A stretch of DNA of 64,000 bases from Pseudomonas sp. NFIX28. GTDB lineage: Bacteria > Pseudomonadota > Gammaproteobacteria > Pseudomonadales > Pseudomonadaceae. The stretch covers positions 141,686 to 205,685 of the forward strand of contig NZ_FNPW01000006.1 in NCBI RefSeq assembly GCF_900107395.1, given 5' to 3'. A model generated the notes under the pieces. It ran no database searches and was not told the DNA's origin. It saw nothing but the letters and a program-made list of their open reading frames with translations. Below are positions 1-8,560 of the stretch, piece by piece; position 1 is the stretch's first letter; every line of letters begins with the position of its first letter. The translations under genes and the position numbers were made by a program.

Positions 1-292
1 ACGGACGAGCGATGGAAGTACCCAGCAGGTACTCACCTTCGTAAACGGTGTTGGCGCGGAACATCGGGAAAACGAAATCGCGGACGAACTCTTCGCGCAG
101 ATCGTCGATGTAGATCTCTTTCACGCCCATGGCTTGCGCCTTGGCACGTGCAGGTTCGACCTCTTCGCCCTGACCCAGGTCAGCGGTGAATGTCACCACT
201 TCACAGTTATAAGTATCCTGCAGCCACTTGAGGATCACCGAAGTGTCCAGGCCGCCGGAATACGCCAGAACGACCTTGTTTACGTCCGCCAT
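1..292 (-). CDS. argG: Argininosuccinate synthase, N-terminal part (cut by window edge)
   Basis: The reverse strand from the ATG at 292 encodes [19 protein letters not shown], the ATP-pyrophosphatase P-loop start (SGGLDTS) of argininosuccinate synthase. This enzyme joins citrulline and aspartate with ATP in arginine synthesis. About 97 codons are visible and the frame runs off the left edge. Later residues include [11 protein letters not shown] and [19 protein letters not shown], both typical of the family. A tandem ArgR box lies 60-96 bp upstream (352-388), so repression by arginine is likely. In P. aeruginosa argG also sits next to motY, as I recall. Identity is certain at family level; only the C-terminal part is unseen. 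Confidence 0.97.
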   Translation of the reverse strand, partial: MADVNKVVLAYSGGLDTSVILKWLQDTYNCEVVTFTADLGQGEEVEPARAKAQAMGVKEIYIDDLREEFVRDFVFPMFRANTVYEGEYLLGTSIARP

Positions 293-351
293 GCCATCAC
301 TCCACGGGGTTCTACGGAAAGCCGTCAAGTCTACCGATCAACGCGGATAAT

Positions 352-388
352 TTACAGAGGCGCGACAGCTTATGACGACGAAGCGACA
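352..388 (-). promoter_or_regulatory. ArgR operator (tandem ARG box) upstream of argG
   Basis: Read on the argG strand, TGTCGC occurs at 388-383 and again at 367-362, exactly 21 bp apart. The proximal copy is followed by N8 and AA (353-352), and the distal copy by N8 and CA. Pseudomonas ArgR is known to bind directly repeated TGTCGC-N8-AA-N5 half-sites with a 21-bp period. The fit in spacing and position before an arginine gene is strong; binding is inferred. Confidence 0.7.
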
Positions 389-418
389 GATTATGTCGAG
401 CGCGCGACGACAGCCGTT

Positions 419-1366
419 TCAGGAAGTCGCCGCGGCATTGGCGGGAGCAGCAGCCTGGGGGGCTGGTTTTTCCACGACCGGGACACGCTCAAGCTTCACG
501 TTGACCCGACGATTCTTCGCCCGGTTCGCAGCGTTGGTGTTAGGCGCCAATGGATAGCGTTCACCGTGGAAACGCATCTCGATCTGCGACTCGGGAATGC
601 CATTGGCCTTGAAGAACTCCATCACCGCCAGCGCCCTGCGCCGCGACAGGTCACGGTTGGTCAAGCGATTGCCGCTGTTGTCCGAGTGGCCATCGAGCTG
701 GATGTGGTTGACCGTCGGGTCGGCCTTGAGGAACTCGAGCATCACCTGCAGCCTGGCCTTGGCCTTGGCGTCCAGATCGATGCCGCCGCCAGGAAAGCCG
801 ACCTCGGATTGCCTGACCTGGTCGAAGTTCTGCGGCAACAACTTGGCGACGCAGCGCTGATAGTCGCCATACGCCTTGCTGAACTTGACCGGCAGCAAGC
901 GCACCTCGGACGCCCCGCCCTCACGGGAGTAATGGCGTACCACCGGGCTGCGGCCCTCCAGCAGCCCGCCGATCAGGCGCCCGGCCTGTAATTGCGAGCT
1001 GTTGAACAGCACATCGCCACTGCCGAGCCGCACCGAACCCAGGTTGATGTCGCCCCGCCCCGGCTGCCACGGCGCGGCCGCCGCCAGCAGCGTGGCCGAA
1101 CCGCCAGCGAGCATCGGGTTGTAGGCCTTGAGGCGGAAGGTCGCCTGCTCACCGGCACGACGCACGAACTCCCCGGAGCCGAAATCGGTGATCGGCTGGC
1201 TCAGACGGCACTCGAATTTATCGCCTTCGACCGTCCACTCAATGCTTTCCAGACGGGTCTGGAAAGTCAGCGCCATCGCGGGAAGGCTGGCGAACACACT
1301 GAGCAAGGCTAGATAACGCTGGCGCACGGGAGGCTCCACTGACTTGTACATCACGAATATCGACAT
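419..1366 (-). CDS. motY: Flagellar stator-associated protein MotY (OmpA-family C-terminus)
   Basis: A 315-residue exported protein. A signal-like stretch (RYLALLSVFASLPAMA) precedes mature LTFQTRLESIEW, as in MotY. The C-terminal half is an OmpA/MotB peptidoglycan-binding domain with LDGHSDNSGNRLTNRDLSRRRA split over roughly residues 223-245, and ends in an Ala/Pro-rich tail. MotY forms the T ring under the outer membrane that holds stators in Pseudomonas and Vibrio motors. The ATG at 1366 gives five residues before a second ATG at 1351; the later start is equally possible. It is divergent from pyrC with a 117-bp gap, and its neighbours match argG-motY-pyrC-rnt order remembered from P. aeruginosa. 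It stands apart from other flagellar genes, which is usual for motY. Confidence 0.88.
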   Translation of the reverse strand: MSIFVMYKSVEPPVRQRYLALLSVFASLPAMALTFQTRLESIEWTVEGDKFECRLSQPITDFGSGEFVRRAGEQATFRLKAYNPMLAGGSATLLAAAAPWQPGRGDINLGSVRLGSGDVLFNSSQLQAGRLIGGLLEGRSPVVRHYSREGGASEVRLLPVKFSKAYGDYQRCVAKLLPQNFDQVRQSEVGFPGGGIDLDAKAKARLQVMLEFLKADPTVNHIQLDGHSDNSGNRLTNRDLSRRRALAVMEFFKANGIPESQIEMRFHGERYPLAPNTNAANRAKNRRVNVKLERVPVVEKPAPQAAAPANAAATS

Positions 1367-1483
1367 GCCTGTTTACGGCATACCTTCGGGATATCGGAAG
1401 CTTTACGCAAAACTTGATAGCGAGTGCCTGGAAGAGTCTTTTCCGGTAGCATTCACCGGAGTTTGACCCGCCTGGAATCCCCA

Positions 1484-2530
1484 ATGTCCGACCGCCTGAC
1501 CCTGCTGCGTCCCGACGACTGGCATATTCATCTTCGCGATGGTGCCGTGTTGACCAATACTGTCGCGGATGTCGCGCGCACCTTTGGCCGCGCCATCATC
1601 ATGCCTAACCTGGTACCTCCGGTGCGCAACGCCGCTGAAGCCGACGCCTATCGCCAGCGCATCCTCGCTGCGCGGCCGGCCGGCAGCCGCTTCGAGCCGC
1701 TGATGGTGCTCTACCTTACCGATCGCACCCAGCCCGAAGAAATTCGCGCGGCCAAGGCCAGTGGTTTCGTCCATGCGGCCAAGCTCTACCCGGCCGGCGC
1801 GACCACCAACTCGGATTCGGGCGTCACCAGCATCGACAAGATTTTCCCGGCACTGGAAGCCATGGCCGAAGTCGGCCTGCCGCTGCTGATCCACGGTGAA
1901 GTCACGCGTAGTGAAGTCGACGTCTTCGACCGCGAGAAGCTGTTCATCGACGAGCACATGCGCCGTGTCGTCGAGCGCTTCCCGACGCTCAAGGTGGTGT
2001 TCGAACACATCACCACCCGTGACGCCGTGCAGTTCGTCAACGAGGCCTCGGCCAACGTCGGCGCGACCATCACCGCCCACCACCTGCTATACAACCGCAA
2101 CCACATGCTGGTCGGCGGGATTCGCCCGCACTTCTATTGCCTGCCGATCCTCAAGCGCAACGTGCACCAGGAAGCGCTGCTCGACGCCGCCACCAGCGGC
2201 AGCCAGAAGTTCTTCCTCGGCACCGACTCCGCCCCCCACGCCCAGCACGCCAAAGAAGCGGCCTGTGGCTGTGCCGGCTGCTACACCGCCTATGCCGCGA
2301 TCGAGCTGTATGCCGAGGCCTTCGAACAGCGCAACGCGCTGGACAAACTGGAAGCCTTCGCCAGCCTCAATGGCCCGCGCTTCTACGGCCTGCCGGCCAA
2401 CACCGATCGCATTACCCTGGTTCGTGAAGAATGGACCGCCCCTGCCAGCCTGCCTTTCGGCGAGCTGACCGTCATCCCGCTGCGCGCCGGTGAAAAACTG
2501 CGCTGGCGCCTGCTGGAGGAACACGCGTGA
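1484..2530 (+). CDS. pyrC: Dihydroorotase (PyrC, class II)
   Basis: A 348-residue protein, the length of E. coli PyrC. It cyclises N-carbamoyl-aspartate to dihydroorotate in pyrimidine synthesis. The binuclear zinc site is visible: [12 protein letters not shown] near the N-terminus (HxH), the carboxylated lysine in [17 protein letters not shown], then [17 protein letters not shown] and FLGTDSAPH (catalytic Asp). I start at the ATG at 1484 ([13 protein letters not shown]) rather than 20 codons upstream, because the extra residues match nothing and family members begin at this Met. The stop overlaps the GTG start of rnt (frames overlap at 2527-2530), so the two genes are translationally coupled. 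Confidence 0.97.
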   Translation: MSDRLTLLRPDDWHIHLRDGAVLTNTVADVARTFGRAIIMPNLVPPVRNAAEADAYRQRILAARPAGSRFEPLMVLYLTDRTQPEEIRAAKASGFVHAAKLYPAGATTNSDSGVTSIDKIFPALEAMAEVGLPLLIHGEVTRSEVDVFDREKLFIDEHMRRVVERFPTLKVVFEHITTRDAVQFVNEASANVGATITAHHLLYNRNHMLVGGIRPHFYCLPILKRNVHQEALLDAATSGSQKFFLGTDSAPHAQHAKEAACGCAGCYTAYAAIELYAEAFEQRNALDKLEAFASLNGPRFYGLPANTDRITLVREEWTAPASLPFGELTVIPLRAGEKLRWRLLEEHA

Positions 2531-3201
2531 GTGAAGACCATTTCGACGACGAGCAGGACGGTCACGGCGGTGGTGGCTCGCGTCATCCAATGGCGGCACG
2601 CTTTCGTGGTTACCTGCCGGTAGTCGTCGACGTTGAAACCGGTGGTTTCAATTCGGCCACCGACGCCTTGCTGGAAATTGCCGCGACCATTATCGGCATG
2701 GACGAAAAGGGCTTCGTGTTTCCCGAACACACGCTGTTTTTCCGCGTCGAGCCTTTCGAAGGCGCCAACATCGAAGCCGCAGCGCTGGAATTCACCGGGA
2801 TCAAGCTCGACCATCCGCTGCGCATGGCCGTCAGTGAAGAAACCGCGCTGAACGATATCTTCCGCAGCGTGCGCAAGGCGCTGAAGGCCAACGGCTGCAA
2901 GCGCGCGATCCTGGTCGGGCACAACAGCAGCTTCGACCTGGGCTTCCTCAACGCGGCTGTCGCGCGCCTGGACATGAAGCGCAACCCGTTTCATCCGTTC
3001 TCCAGCTTCGATACCGCGACGCTTGCCGGCCTGGCCTACGGTCAAACCGTGCTGGCCAAGGCATGCCAGGCCGCCGATATCGATTTCGATGGCCGCGAAG
3101 CGCATTCCGCCCGCTACGACACCGAGAAGACTGCCGATCTGTTCTGCGGCATCGTCAATCGCTGGAAGGAAATGGGCGGCTGGCAAGACTTCAACGACTG
3201 A
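2527..3201 (+). CDS. rnt: Ribonuclease T
   Basis: A 224-residue DEDDh 3'-5' exoribonuclease that trims tRNA and other stable RNA 3' ends. [11 protein letters not shown] (first DE acidic pair), [12 protein letters not shown] (second Asp) and [14 protein letters not shown] (catalytic His plus last Asp) give the complete active site. The GTG start at 2527 overlaps the pyrC stop codon. It ends just before a bidirectional terminator shared with the converging peroxiredoxin gene. The N-terminus carries a short acidic/glycine tract ([16 protein letters not shown]), seen in Pseudomonas RNase T. Confidence 0.96.
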   Translation: MSEDHFDDEQDGHGGGGSRHPMAARFRGYLPVVVDVETGGFNSATDALLEIAATIIGMDEKGFVFPEHTLFFRVEPFEGANIEAAALEFTGIKLDHPLRMAVSEETALNDIFRSVRKALKANGCKRAILVGHNSSFDLGFLNAAVARLDMKRNPFHPFSSFDTATLAGLAYGQTVLAKACQAADIDFDGREAHSARYDTEKTADLFCGIVNRWKEMGGWQDFND

Positions 3202-3218
3202 TCCGTCGCTGATCGACC

Positions 3219-3262
3219 GCGCATAAAAAAAAACCGGCCCTGAGGCCGGTTTTTTTATGCGT
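3219..3262. terminator. Bidirectional Rho-independent terminator, rnt / prx
   Basis: The stem ACCGGCC-ctga-GGCCGGT is flanked by a run of A on the left and a run of T on the right, between the converging genes rnt and prx. It can terminate transcription from both sides. Confidence 0.9.
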
Positions 3263-3272
3263 GAAGCGCGGC

Positions 3273-3875
3273 TTACAGCTTGCCGGCGTTCTCGCTCAGG
3301 TAAGCAGCAACGCCTTCTGGCGAAGCGGTCATGCCCTTGTCGCCTTTCTTCCAGTTGGCAGGGCAGACTTCGCCGTGCTCTTCGTGGAATTGCAGAGCGT
3401 CGACCAGACGGATCAGCTCTTCCATGTTACGGCCCAGCGGCAGGTCATTGACGATCTGCGAACGCACGACGCCTTTGTCGTCGATCAGGAACGCGCCACG
3501 GAAAGCCACGCCGCCTTCGGACTCGACGTCGTAGGCCTTGGCGATTTCGTGCTTCATGTCAGCAGCCATGATGTACTGGACCTGACCAATGCCGCCGGCA
3601 TTGATCGGGGTGTTGCGCCAGGCGTTGTGAGTGAAGTGCGAGTCGATCGAAACAGCGATCACTTCAACGTTGCGCGCCTTGAAGTCAGCCATGCGGTGGT
3701 CCAGAGCGATCAGCTCGGACGGGCAGACGAAGGTGAAGTCCAGCGGGTAGAAGAACACCAGGCCGTATTTGCCTTTGATGGCCGAGGACAGGGTGAAGCT
3801 GTCGACGATTTCGCCATTGCCGAGAACGGCGGGAACGGTGAAGTCAGGGGCTTGTTTGCCTACGAGTACGCTCAT
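3273..3875 (-). CDS. Typical 2-Cys peroxiredoxin (AhpC/Prx1 type)
   Basis: A 200-residue thiol peroxidase. The peroxidatic cysteine is C51 in PLDFTFVCPSE, and the resolving cysteine is about C171 in GEVCPANW. The chain ends with a YLSENAGKL tail after a GGIG segment, which resembles the GGLG/YF pair linked to over-oxidation-sensitive Prx1 enzymes; whether this one is sensitive is inference. It reduces H2O2 and organic peroxides in the cytosol. It faces the bacterioferritin genes across about 330 bp, a sensible location for an enzyme that limits Fenton chemistry. In P. aeruginosa the same position holds a peroxidase gene. Ribosome-binding sequence AGGAGATATCC precedes the ATG. Confidence 0.93.
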   Translation of the reverse strand: MSVLVGKQAPDFTVPAVLGNGEIVDSFTLSSAIKGKYGLVFFYPLDFTFVCPSELIALDHRMADFKARNVEVIAVSIDSHFTHNAWRNTPINAGGIGQVQYIMAADMKHEIAKAYDVESEGGVAFRGAFLIDDKGVVRSQIVNDLPLGRNMEELIRLVDALQFHEEHGEVCPANWKKGDKGMTASPEGVAAYLSENAGKL

Positions 3876-4134
3876 TGGATATCTCCTGGTGTGATCGAAT
3901 GAAGAATGAGATCCAGCCTAGTCTGCCGTCGCTAAGCGACAGCCCTGTGACTCGATCCCGCTTCGTAAGGACCGCACATCATACACCGCGTTTTTGAGCT
4001 GTCCTTAGTGGTTTTTCCATCCCTCGGGCTCAGACCGCAAAAAAGCTGTATATACCGGTCAACTCATCGTCCGGGGCGAAAAAAGCCGTTCGTCTGCCAA
4101 ACAGGTTTCTGGCAAAAAGCCCCAGCAAACCACT
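3876..4134. other. Divergent intergenic region prx / bfd, left part
   Basis: No coding potential was seen. It must carry the prx promoter, but I could not pick a convincing -35/-10 pair or an OxyR site by eye. A short dyad (TCGCT-a-AGCGA, near 3928) is present and of unknown meaning. Confidence 0.5.
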
Positions 4135-4163
4135 TTGACAATCATTCTCGTTAACATTAAGAT
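4135..4163 (+). promoter_or_regulatory. bfd promoter with overlapping Fur box
   Basis: A perfect -35 TTGACA (4135-4140), a 17-bp spacer and TAAGAT (4158-4163) form a sigma-70 promoter 40 bp before bfd. The segment 4136-4150 (TGACAAT-C-ATTCTCG) matches the Fur 7-1-7 consensus TGATAAT-N-ATTATCA at 11 of 14 non-central positions. It sits over the -35 and spacer, so iron-loaded Fur should repress bfd. This agrees with iron-starvation induction of Bfd known in P. aeruginosa. Confidence 0.75.
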
Positions 4164-4202
4164 CCATCGCATTGAGCCATAACCAGCGACGGTTCTCACC
4201 TT

Positions 4203-4421
4203 ATGTATGTCTGCCTCTGCACTGGCGTCACCGACGGACAAATCCGCGATGCAATCTACGACGGTTGCTGCAGCTATCGTGAAGTACGCCAAGCGACCGG
4301 CGTGGCCAGTCAATGCGGCAAATGTGCCTGCCTTGCCAAGCAAGTGGTGCGTGAAACCCTGACCGAGCTGCAAAGCAGCCAGCCAGCAATTGCCTACCCA
4401 GTAGAATTTAATGTTGCGTAA
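4203..4421 (+). CDS. bfd: Bacterioferritin-associated ferredoxin
   Basis: A 72-residue [2Fe-2S] protein. Cluster ligands C4, C6, C38 and C41 (MYVCLC ... SQCGKC) are in the Bfd arrangement and numbering. Bfd docks on bacterioferritin at the haem and passes electrons to reduce the stored ferric core, so that iron is released. The bacterioferritin gene follows 200 bp downstream, but a terminator separates them and the Fur-type promoter is private to bfd. That fits opposite needs, with Bfd made when iron is low and Bfr when iron is high. Confidence 0.97.
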   Translation: MYVCLCTGVTDGQIRDAIYDGCCSYREVRQATGVASQCGKCACLAKQVVRETLTELQSSQPAIAYPVEFNVA

Positions 4422-4439
4422 TTAACGCCATTTAAAAGA

Positions 4440-4465
4440 ACCGGACTTCGTGTCCGGTTTTTTTA
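4440..4465 (+). terminator. Terminator after bfd
   Basis: Stem ACCGGAC-ttcg-GTCCGGT closed by a stable TTCG tetraloop and followed by seven T. It separates bfd from bfrB. Confidence 0.9.
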
Positions 4466-4622
4466 TGCCTGTAATTCAATCGCTTAGCGTCAAAACGCGG
4501 AACACAAACATTCTTATTCCGATTAATTTTCATATATTATTCAATAACTTAGGTTTGACACTAATCATCCTGCGGCTCAGACTCTGCCTTATATACCGCT
4601 AATTACAGGGCAGGACCCCATC
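4466..4622 (+). promoter_or_regulatory. AT-rich upstream region of bfrB
   Basis: A clearly AT-rich block (about 4498-4560) precedes bfrB, with TTGACA at 4555-4560. I do not see a good -10 at 17 bp, so the exact promoter is open. GGGCAGGA about 10 bp before the ATG is the ribosome-binding site. Confidence 0.4.
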
Positions 4623-5096
4623 ATGAAAGGCGACGTCACAGTCATCCAGCATCTCAACAAGATCCTTGCCAATGAACTGGTCGCGATCAATCAGTACTTC
4701 CTGCATGCACGCATGTATGAAGACTGGGGCCTGAACAAGCTGGGCAAGCACGAATACCACGAGTCCATCGACGAGATGAAGCATGCGGACAAGCTGATCA
4801 AGCGCATCCTCTTCCTCGAAGGCCTGCCAAACGTTCAGGACCTGGGCAAACTGCATATCGGCGAACACACCAAGGAAATGCTCGAGTGCGACCTGCGCAT
4901 CGAGCGTACCGGCCATACCGACCTGAAAGCCGCCATCGCCCATTGCGAATCGGTTGGCGATTTCGGTAGCCGCGAGTTGCTGGAAGACATCCTGGAATCG
5001 GAAGAAGAACATATCGACTGGCTGGAAACCCAACTGGGCCTGATCGATAAAGTCGGCCTGGAAAACTACCTGCAATCGCAGATGGGCGACGAGTAA
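4623..5096 (+). CDS. bfrB: Bacterioferritin (haem ferritin, BfrB type)
   Basis: A 157-residue four-helix subunit of the 24-mer iron-storage shell. All ferroxidase ligands are present at the textbook positions: E18, E51, H54, E94, E127, H130. The inter-subunit haem ligand M52 is present. It oxidises Fe(II) and stores the ferric mineral, and Bfd (encoded just upstream) reduces it for release. Gene order bfd-bfrB-grxD matches P. aeruginosa as I remember it. It ends at a bidirectional terminator shared with the converging grxD. Confidence 0.97.
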   Translation: MKGDVTVIQHLNKILANELVAINQYFLHARMYEDWGLNKLGKHEYHESIDEMKHADKLIKRILFLEGLPNVQDLGKLHIGEHTKEMLECDLRIERTGHTDLKAAIAHCESVGDFGSRELLEDILESEEEHIDWLETQLGLIDKVGLENYLQSQMGDE

Positions 5097-5133
5097 TTCC
5101 CCCAGGCTTTGAGCCATACATACTTCGCTCCAT

Positions 5134-5172
5134 AAAAAAGCCCCGCCTCTCTTACGAGGGCGGGGCTTTTTA
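5134..5172. terminator. Bidirectional terminator, bfrB / grxD
   Basis: A long stem (AAAAAGCCCCGCC ... GGCGGGGCTTTTT) lies between converging genes, with A and T tracts on either side. Confidence 0.92.
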
Positions 5173-5232
5173 TTGCGTGGACAATTCCACACAAGCTGCA
5201 GGAGCGAACGGGTCGCTCCTGCATGAAGCGAA

Positions 5233-5571
5233 TCAGGCTTCGCTCTTGGCAGCGGCTTTTTCAGCGGCGGCCTTGATCAGGGCCTGCAACTCACCATTGG
5301 CGAACATCTCAGCCATGATGTCGCTGCCGCCGACCAGTTCGCCAGCTACCCACAGTTGCGGGAAAGTTGGCCAGTTGGCGTATTTAGGCAGGTTGGCGCG
5401 GATTTCCGGGTTCTGCAGGATGTCCACGTAAGCGAACTTCTCACCACACCCCATCACAGCTTGAGCGGCTTTCGCGGAGAAGCCGCACTGCGGGGCATTC
5501 GGCGAGCCTTTCATGTAAAGCAGAATGGTGTTGTTGGCAATCTGCTCTTTAATAGTTTCGATGATATCCAT
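5233..5571 (-). CDS. grxD: Monothiol glutaredoxin, CGFS type
   Basis: A 112-residue Grx4-type protein with the diagnostic CGFS motif at residues 29-32, the WPTFPQLW cis-Pro segment and GGSDI glutathione-binding loop. CGFS glutaredoxins bind a glutathione-ligated [2Fe-2S] cluster and deliver clusters rather than reduce disulfides. Its place beside bfd/bfrB fits a role in iron homeostasis. The Ala/Lys-rich tail (AAAEKAAAKSEA) is a Pseudomonas trait. Confidence 0.96.
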   Translation of the reverse strand: MDIIETIKEQIANNTILLYMKGSPNAPQCGFSAKAAQAVMGCGEKFAYVDILQNPEIRANLPKYANWPTFPQLWVAGELVGGSDIMAEMFANGELQALIKAAAEKAAAKSEA

Positions 5572-5667
5572 GGAGCACCTCGGCTGAACTTTCCGACTCT
5601 GTTGTCGACACGGTGGCGCATTGTAACGGAAAGCCGAGCGCCATGCTCGGCCTCTCCGACAGACTCC

Positions 5668-7776
5668 TCAGGCCGCCTCCACCGTCACCGGAACGCCATT
5701 GAGCGCCGCATTGCCCGATAGCTCGTCCAACTGATGCTCGTCGGTCAGGTCATTGGCACTCGCCCCCGGTTGCGCCGTGGCGATGCTCATCTGCACGCCT
5801 GGCCGGCCATGCCCCCAGCCGTGGGGAAGGCTGACCACGCCGGGCATCATCTCGCTGCTGGCCAGGACTTCCACTTCGATGGCCCCGACCCGCGAACTGA
5901 CCCGCACGCGCTGCCCGTCAGTCAGCCCCCGATGGTTCAGATCATCCGGATGCATCAGCAACTGGTGCCGTGGCTTGCCCTTCACCAGCCGATGGTAATT
6001 GTGCATCCACGAATTATTACTGCGCACATGGCGCCGACCGATCATTAGCAGTTCGCCGGCCGCCGGAGCCTGCAATGCGGCAAAGCGCTTGAGATCCGCC
6101 ATGATCGCCGCGGGTGCGGCCTGCACTCGCTGGTTCTCGGTTTTCAGGCGCGCCGCCAGGTTCGGCTTGAGCGGTCCCAGGTCTATCCCGTGGGGGTGCT
6201 CGGCCAGCGTCGCCACGGACAGATTGAATTCGGACGCCTCGCCATACCGCCCCGCTCGCAAGCCTCTGTCGATCATCTGCGCCGGCGGGAGGGTCGGCTT
6301 GAGTTCCTTGCCGGTTCGCGCAGCAAAGGCCCTGGCCAGGCCGACGAAGATTTCCCAGTCATGCAGCGCACCTTCGGGCTTGGGCAGGATCGCCTGGTTG
6401 AAGCGGCTGACATTGCGCACCGCGAACATGTTGAACGTGGTGTCGTAGTGATCGTTTTCCAGGGCCGAGGTCGATGGCAGGATCAGGTCCGCATAGCGGG
6501 TGGTTTCATTGATGTACAGATCGATACAGACCATGAACTCCAGGCCATCCAGCGCCTGCTCCAGTTGCCGTCCGTTGGGCGTCGACAGCACCGGGTTGCC
6601 GGCCACCGTGATCAACGCCCGTACCTGCCCTTCGCCTTCGGTCAACATCTCTTCGGCCAGGGCCGAGACCGGCAGTTCGCCGCCGTATTCAGGGCGCCCT
6701 GAAACCCGGCTTTGCCAGGCGTTGAAGTGCCCACCCGAGGTTGCCGCCACCAGATCCACCGCCGGCTCGGTGCACAGGGCACCGCCGACCCGATCCAGGT
6801 TGCCGGTCACCAGGTTGAGCAGTTGCACCAACCAATGGCAAAGGGTGCCGAACGCCTGGGTAGAGACGCCCATGCGGCCGTAACACACAGCCTTGTCCGC
6901 CGAGGCGAAATCGCGCGCTAACTGGCGGATCTGCGGTGCCGGCACCGAGCACAAGGGGCTCATGGCTTTGGCACTGAAACCGGAAACAGCCTCACGCACC
7001 TCCGCCAGGCCATCCACCGGCAAATGGCTGTCGCGCGCCAGCCGTTCCTCGAAGAGCGTATGCAGCATGCCGAACAGCAGCGCCACATCACCGCCGGGAC
7101 GGACAAACACATGCTGGTTGGCCATCGCCGCCGTCTCGCTGCGCCGGGGGTCGACCACCACCACTTTGCCGCCGCGTGCCTGGATCGCCTTCAAGCGCTT
7201 CTCCACGTCCGGCACGGTCATGATGCTGCCGTTCGACGCCAGCGGATTGCCCCCCAGGATCAGCATGAAATCGGTGTTATCAATATCCGGGATCGGCAGC
7301 AGCAGACCATGGCCGTACATCAGGTAGCTGCTCAGGTGCTGCGGCAGCTGGTCCACCGAAGTGGCGGAAAACCGGTTCCGGGTTTTCAGCAGGCCGAGGA
7401 AATAATTGCTGTGGGTCATCAGCCCATAGTTATGCACGCTGGGATTGCCCTGGTACACCGCCACCGCATTGTTGCCGTGACGCTCCTGGATCGCGGCCAG
7501 GCGCTCGGCCACCAGTTCGAAGGCCTCGTCCCACTCGATCGCCTGCCACTCGCCGCCGACCCTGCGCATGGGCTCGCGCAGCCGATCCGGGTCGTTCTGG
7601 ATATCTTGCAGCGCCACCGCCTTGGGGCAGATATGGCCGCGGCTGAAGCTGTCCTGCGCATCGCCCTTGATCGAGGTGATCTGCGGGCCGGCGCCTTCGA
7701 CTTCGGTGGTTTCAATGGTCAGGCCGCAGATGGCCTCGCACAGGTGACAGGCACGGTGATGGAGAGTCTTGGTCAT
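5668..7776 (-). CDS. Molybdopterin-dependent oxidoreductase (DMSO reductase superfamily), substrate unknown
   Basis: A 702-residue protein. The N-terminal [4Fe-4S] motif is C10-x2-C13-x3-C17 ... C50 (CHLCEAICG, GHICPKA). The bis-MGD-binding body follows (ILGGNPLASNGS, VVVDPRRSETA, ICIDLYINET-like and NSWMHN segments), then the C-terminal molydopterin-dinucleotide-binding barrel (LMHPDDLNHRGL, SLPHGWGHGRPG). There is no Tat signal, so it is cytoplasmic. Where formate dehydrogenases carry the Mo ligand Cys/SeCys, the sequence reads ATSVDQLPQHLSS with neither, so the call 'formate dehydrogenase' is not supported. It is a stand-alone gene without a visible electron-transfer partner. A gene of this type occupies the same place in P. 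aeruginosa. Confidence 0.85.
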   Translation of the reverse strand: MTKTLHHRACHLCEAICGLTIETTEVEGAGPQITSIKGDAQDSFSRGHICPKAVALQDIQNDPDRLREPMRRVGGEWQAIEWDEAFELVAERLAAIQERHGNNAVAVYQGNPSVHNYGLMTHSNYFLGLLKTRNRFSATSVDQLPQHLSSYLMYGHGLLLPIPDIDNTDFMLILGGNPLASNGSIMTVPDVEKRLKAIQARGGKVVVVDPRRSETAAMANQHVFVRPGGDVALLFGMLHTLFEERLARDSHLPVDGLAEVREAVSGFSAKAMSPLCSVPAPQIRQLARDFASADKAVCYGRMGVSTQAFGTLCHWLVQLLNLVTGNLDRVGGALCTEPAVDLVAATSGGHFNAWQSRVSGRPEYGGELPVSALAEEMLTEGEGQVRALITVAGNPVLSTPNGRQLEQALDGLEFMVCIDLYINETTRYADLILPSTSALENDHYDTTFNMFAVRNVSRFNQAILPKPEGALHDWEIFVGLARAFAARTGKELKPTLPPAQMIDRGLRAGRYGEASEFNLSVATLAEHPHGIDLGPLKPNLAARLKTENQRVQAAPAAIMADLKRFAALQAPAAGELLMIGRRHVRSNNSWMHNYHRLVKGKPRHQLLMHPDDLNHRGLTDGQRVRVSSRVGAIEVEVLASSEMMPGVVSLPHGWGHGRPGVQMSIATAQPGASANDLTDEHQLDELSGNAALNGVPVTVEAA

Positions 7777-7901
7777 GGCCAGTCTCTATTTTATTCGGGC
7801 GGCCAGCGTCAGGCCGCGGGAACAAAACTATGGTGCCAGACCGGCATCAGCGCCAGAAACGTTCGTCTTGTGAATCGCCAAGCATCAAGCCAGCCGATGG
7901 C

Positions 7902-8195
7902 TCAGTTGGAGGGCAGCCTGGGCGGATCGTCCTGCCGGGCAATCGACGCCAGGCCATCCATCGGCGTCTCGCCACCCTGGTCGCCGCTGAATTCAGCAAG
8001 CAGACGCCAGTGTTCATCCAGATTGCTGCTGATGGTCAGCATGCGCTCGATCATCTGTCGCGCGGCGTTGCGCGTGGTGCTGTCGTCACTGCGCAGCAAC
8101 TCGAAGGACATCGAGGTAATCGATGCCGTCAGGTCGGTCAGGGTTCGCGTCGTCAATCCCAAGAGTGTCTTCAGTTGCTGTTCTTTCGAGTCCAT
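7902..8195 (-). CDS. Small helical hypothetical protein
   Basis: A 97-residue protein that I do not recognise. It is soluble, begins MDSKEQQLKTLLGLTTRTL and is predicted mostly helical to about residue 70 (LTASITSMSFELLRS, NAARQMIERMLTISSNLDEHW). The tail is polar and proline-containing. The ATG at 8195 has GGGAAG eight bases upstream; a GTG three codons earlier is less likely. It stands alone between the molybdopterin enzyme and argF. No cysteine pair, membrane segment or known motif is visible. Confidence 0.6.
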   Translation of the reverse strand: MDSKEQQLKTLLGLTTRTLTDLTASITSMSFELLRSDDSTTRNAARQMIERMLTISSNLDEHWRLLAEFSGDQGGETPMDGLASIARQDDPPRLPSN

Positions 8196-8560
8196 TCCAA
8201 GCACTTCCCTGTTGCCGGTGCGCCATTTATAACCTCAGCACTTTGCCTTAGGGAATTATTTCAGGCCGACCTCTCTCGCTCGCTACCCACGACCTGGCCC
8301 GCGAGCGGTCTTGCGCTCGCACCTCCCAAAAGCCGGAAGGAGAAAATGCGGCCTCGCGCCAGCCAAATGCCTGATAGCGGCATGCCCCGCAAGGTTCGTT
8401 GCCAAGCAACCGGAGCGCAGTGTACAAATGGGCTGTTCGACCGGTTCCCGATGGAGCAACTCCAACGCGGATAACGCCGGTTCCGCACGTTGTAACGCAC
8501 CTTGATCCGGCCTACGCCACCTCTGAAACATGGTGAAAGCCTGGGAAATCAAGCCTACTG
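8196..8560. other. Intergenic region, no gene seen
   Basis: About 360 bp with no frame that looks coding. The short open frames crossing it have proline/arginine-rich, non-Pseudomonas-like translations and no ribosome-binding site. No REP element or clear terminator was found. Confidence 0.5.

Noticed and set aside
134..991. 285-codon frame running against argG and motY
   Set aside because: It crosses the argG start, the ArgR box and the motY C-terminus; all three are better explained by the minus-strand genes.
7024..8232. 402-codon plus-strand frame over the molybdopterin oxidoreductase start
   Set aside because: Antisense to a clear enzyme N-terminus and to the next gene; no motif.
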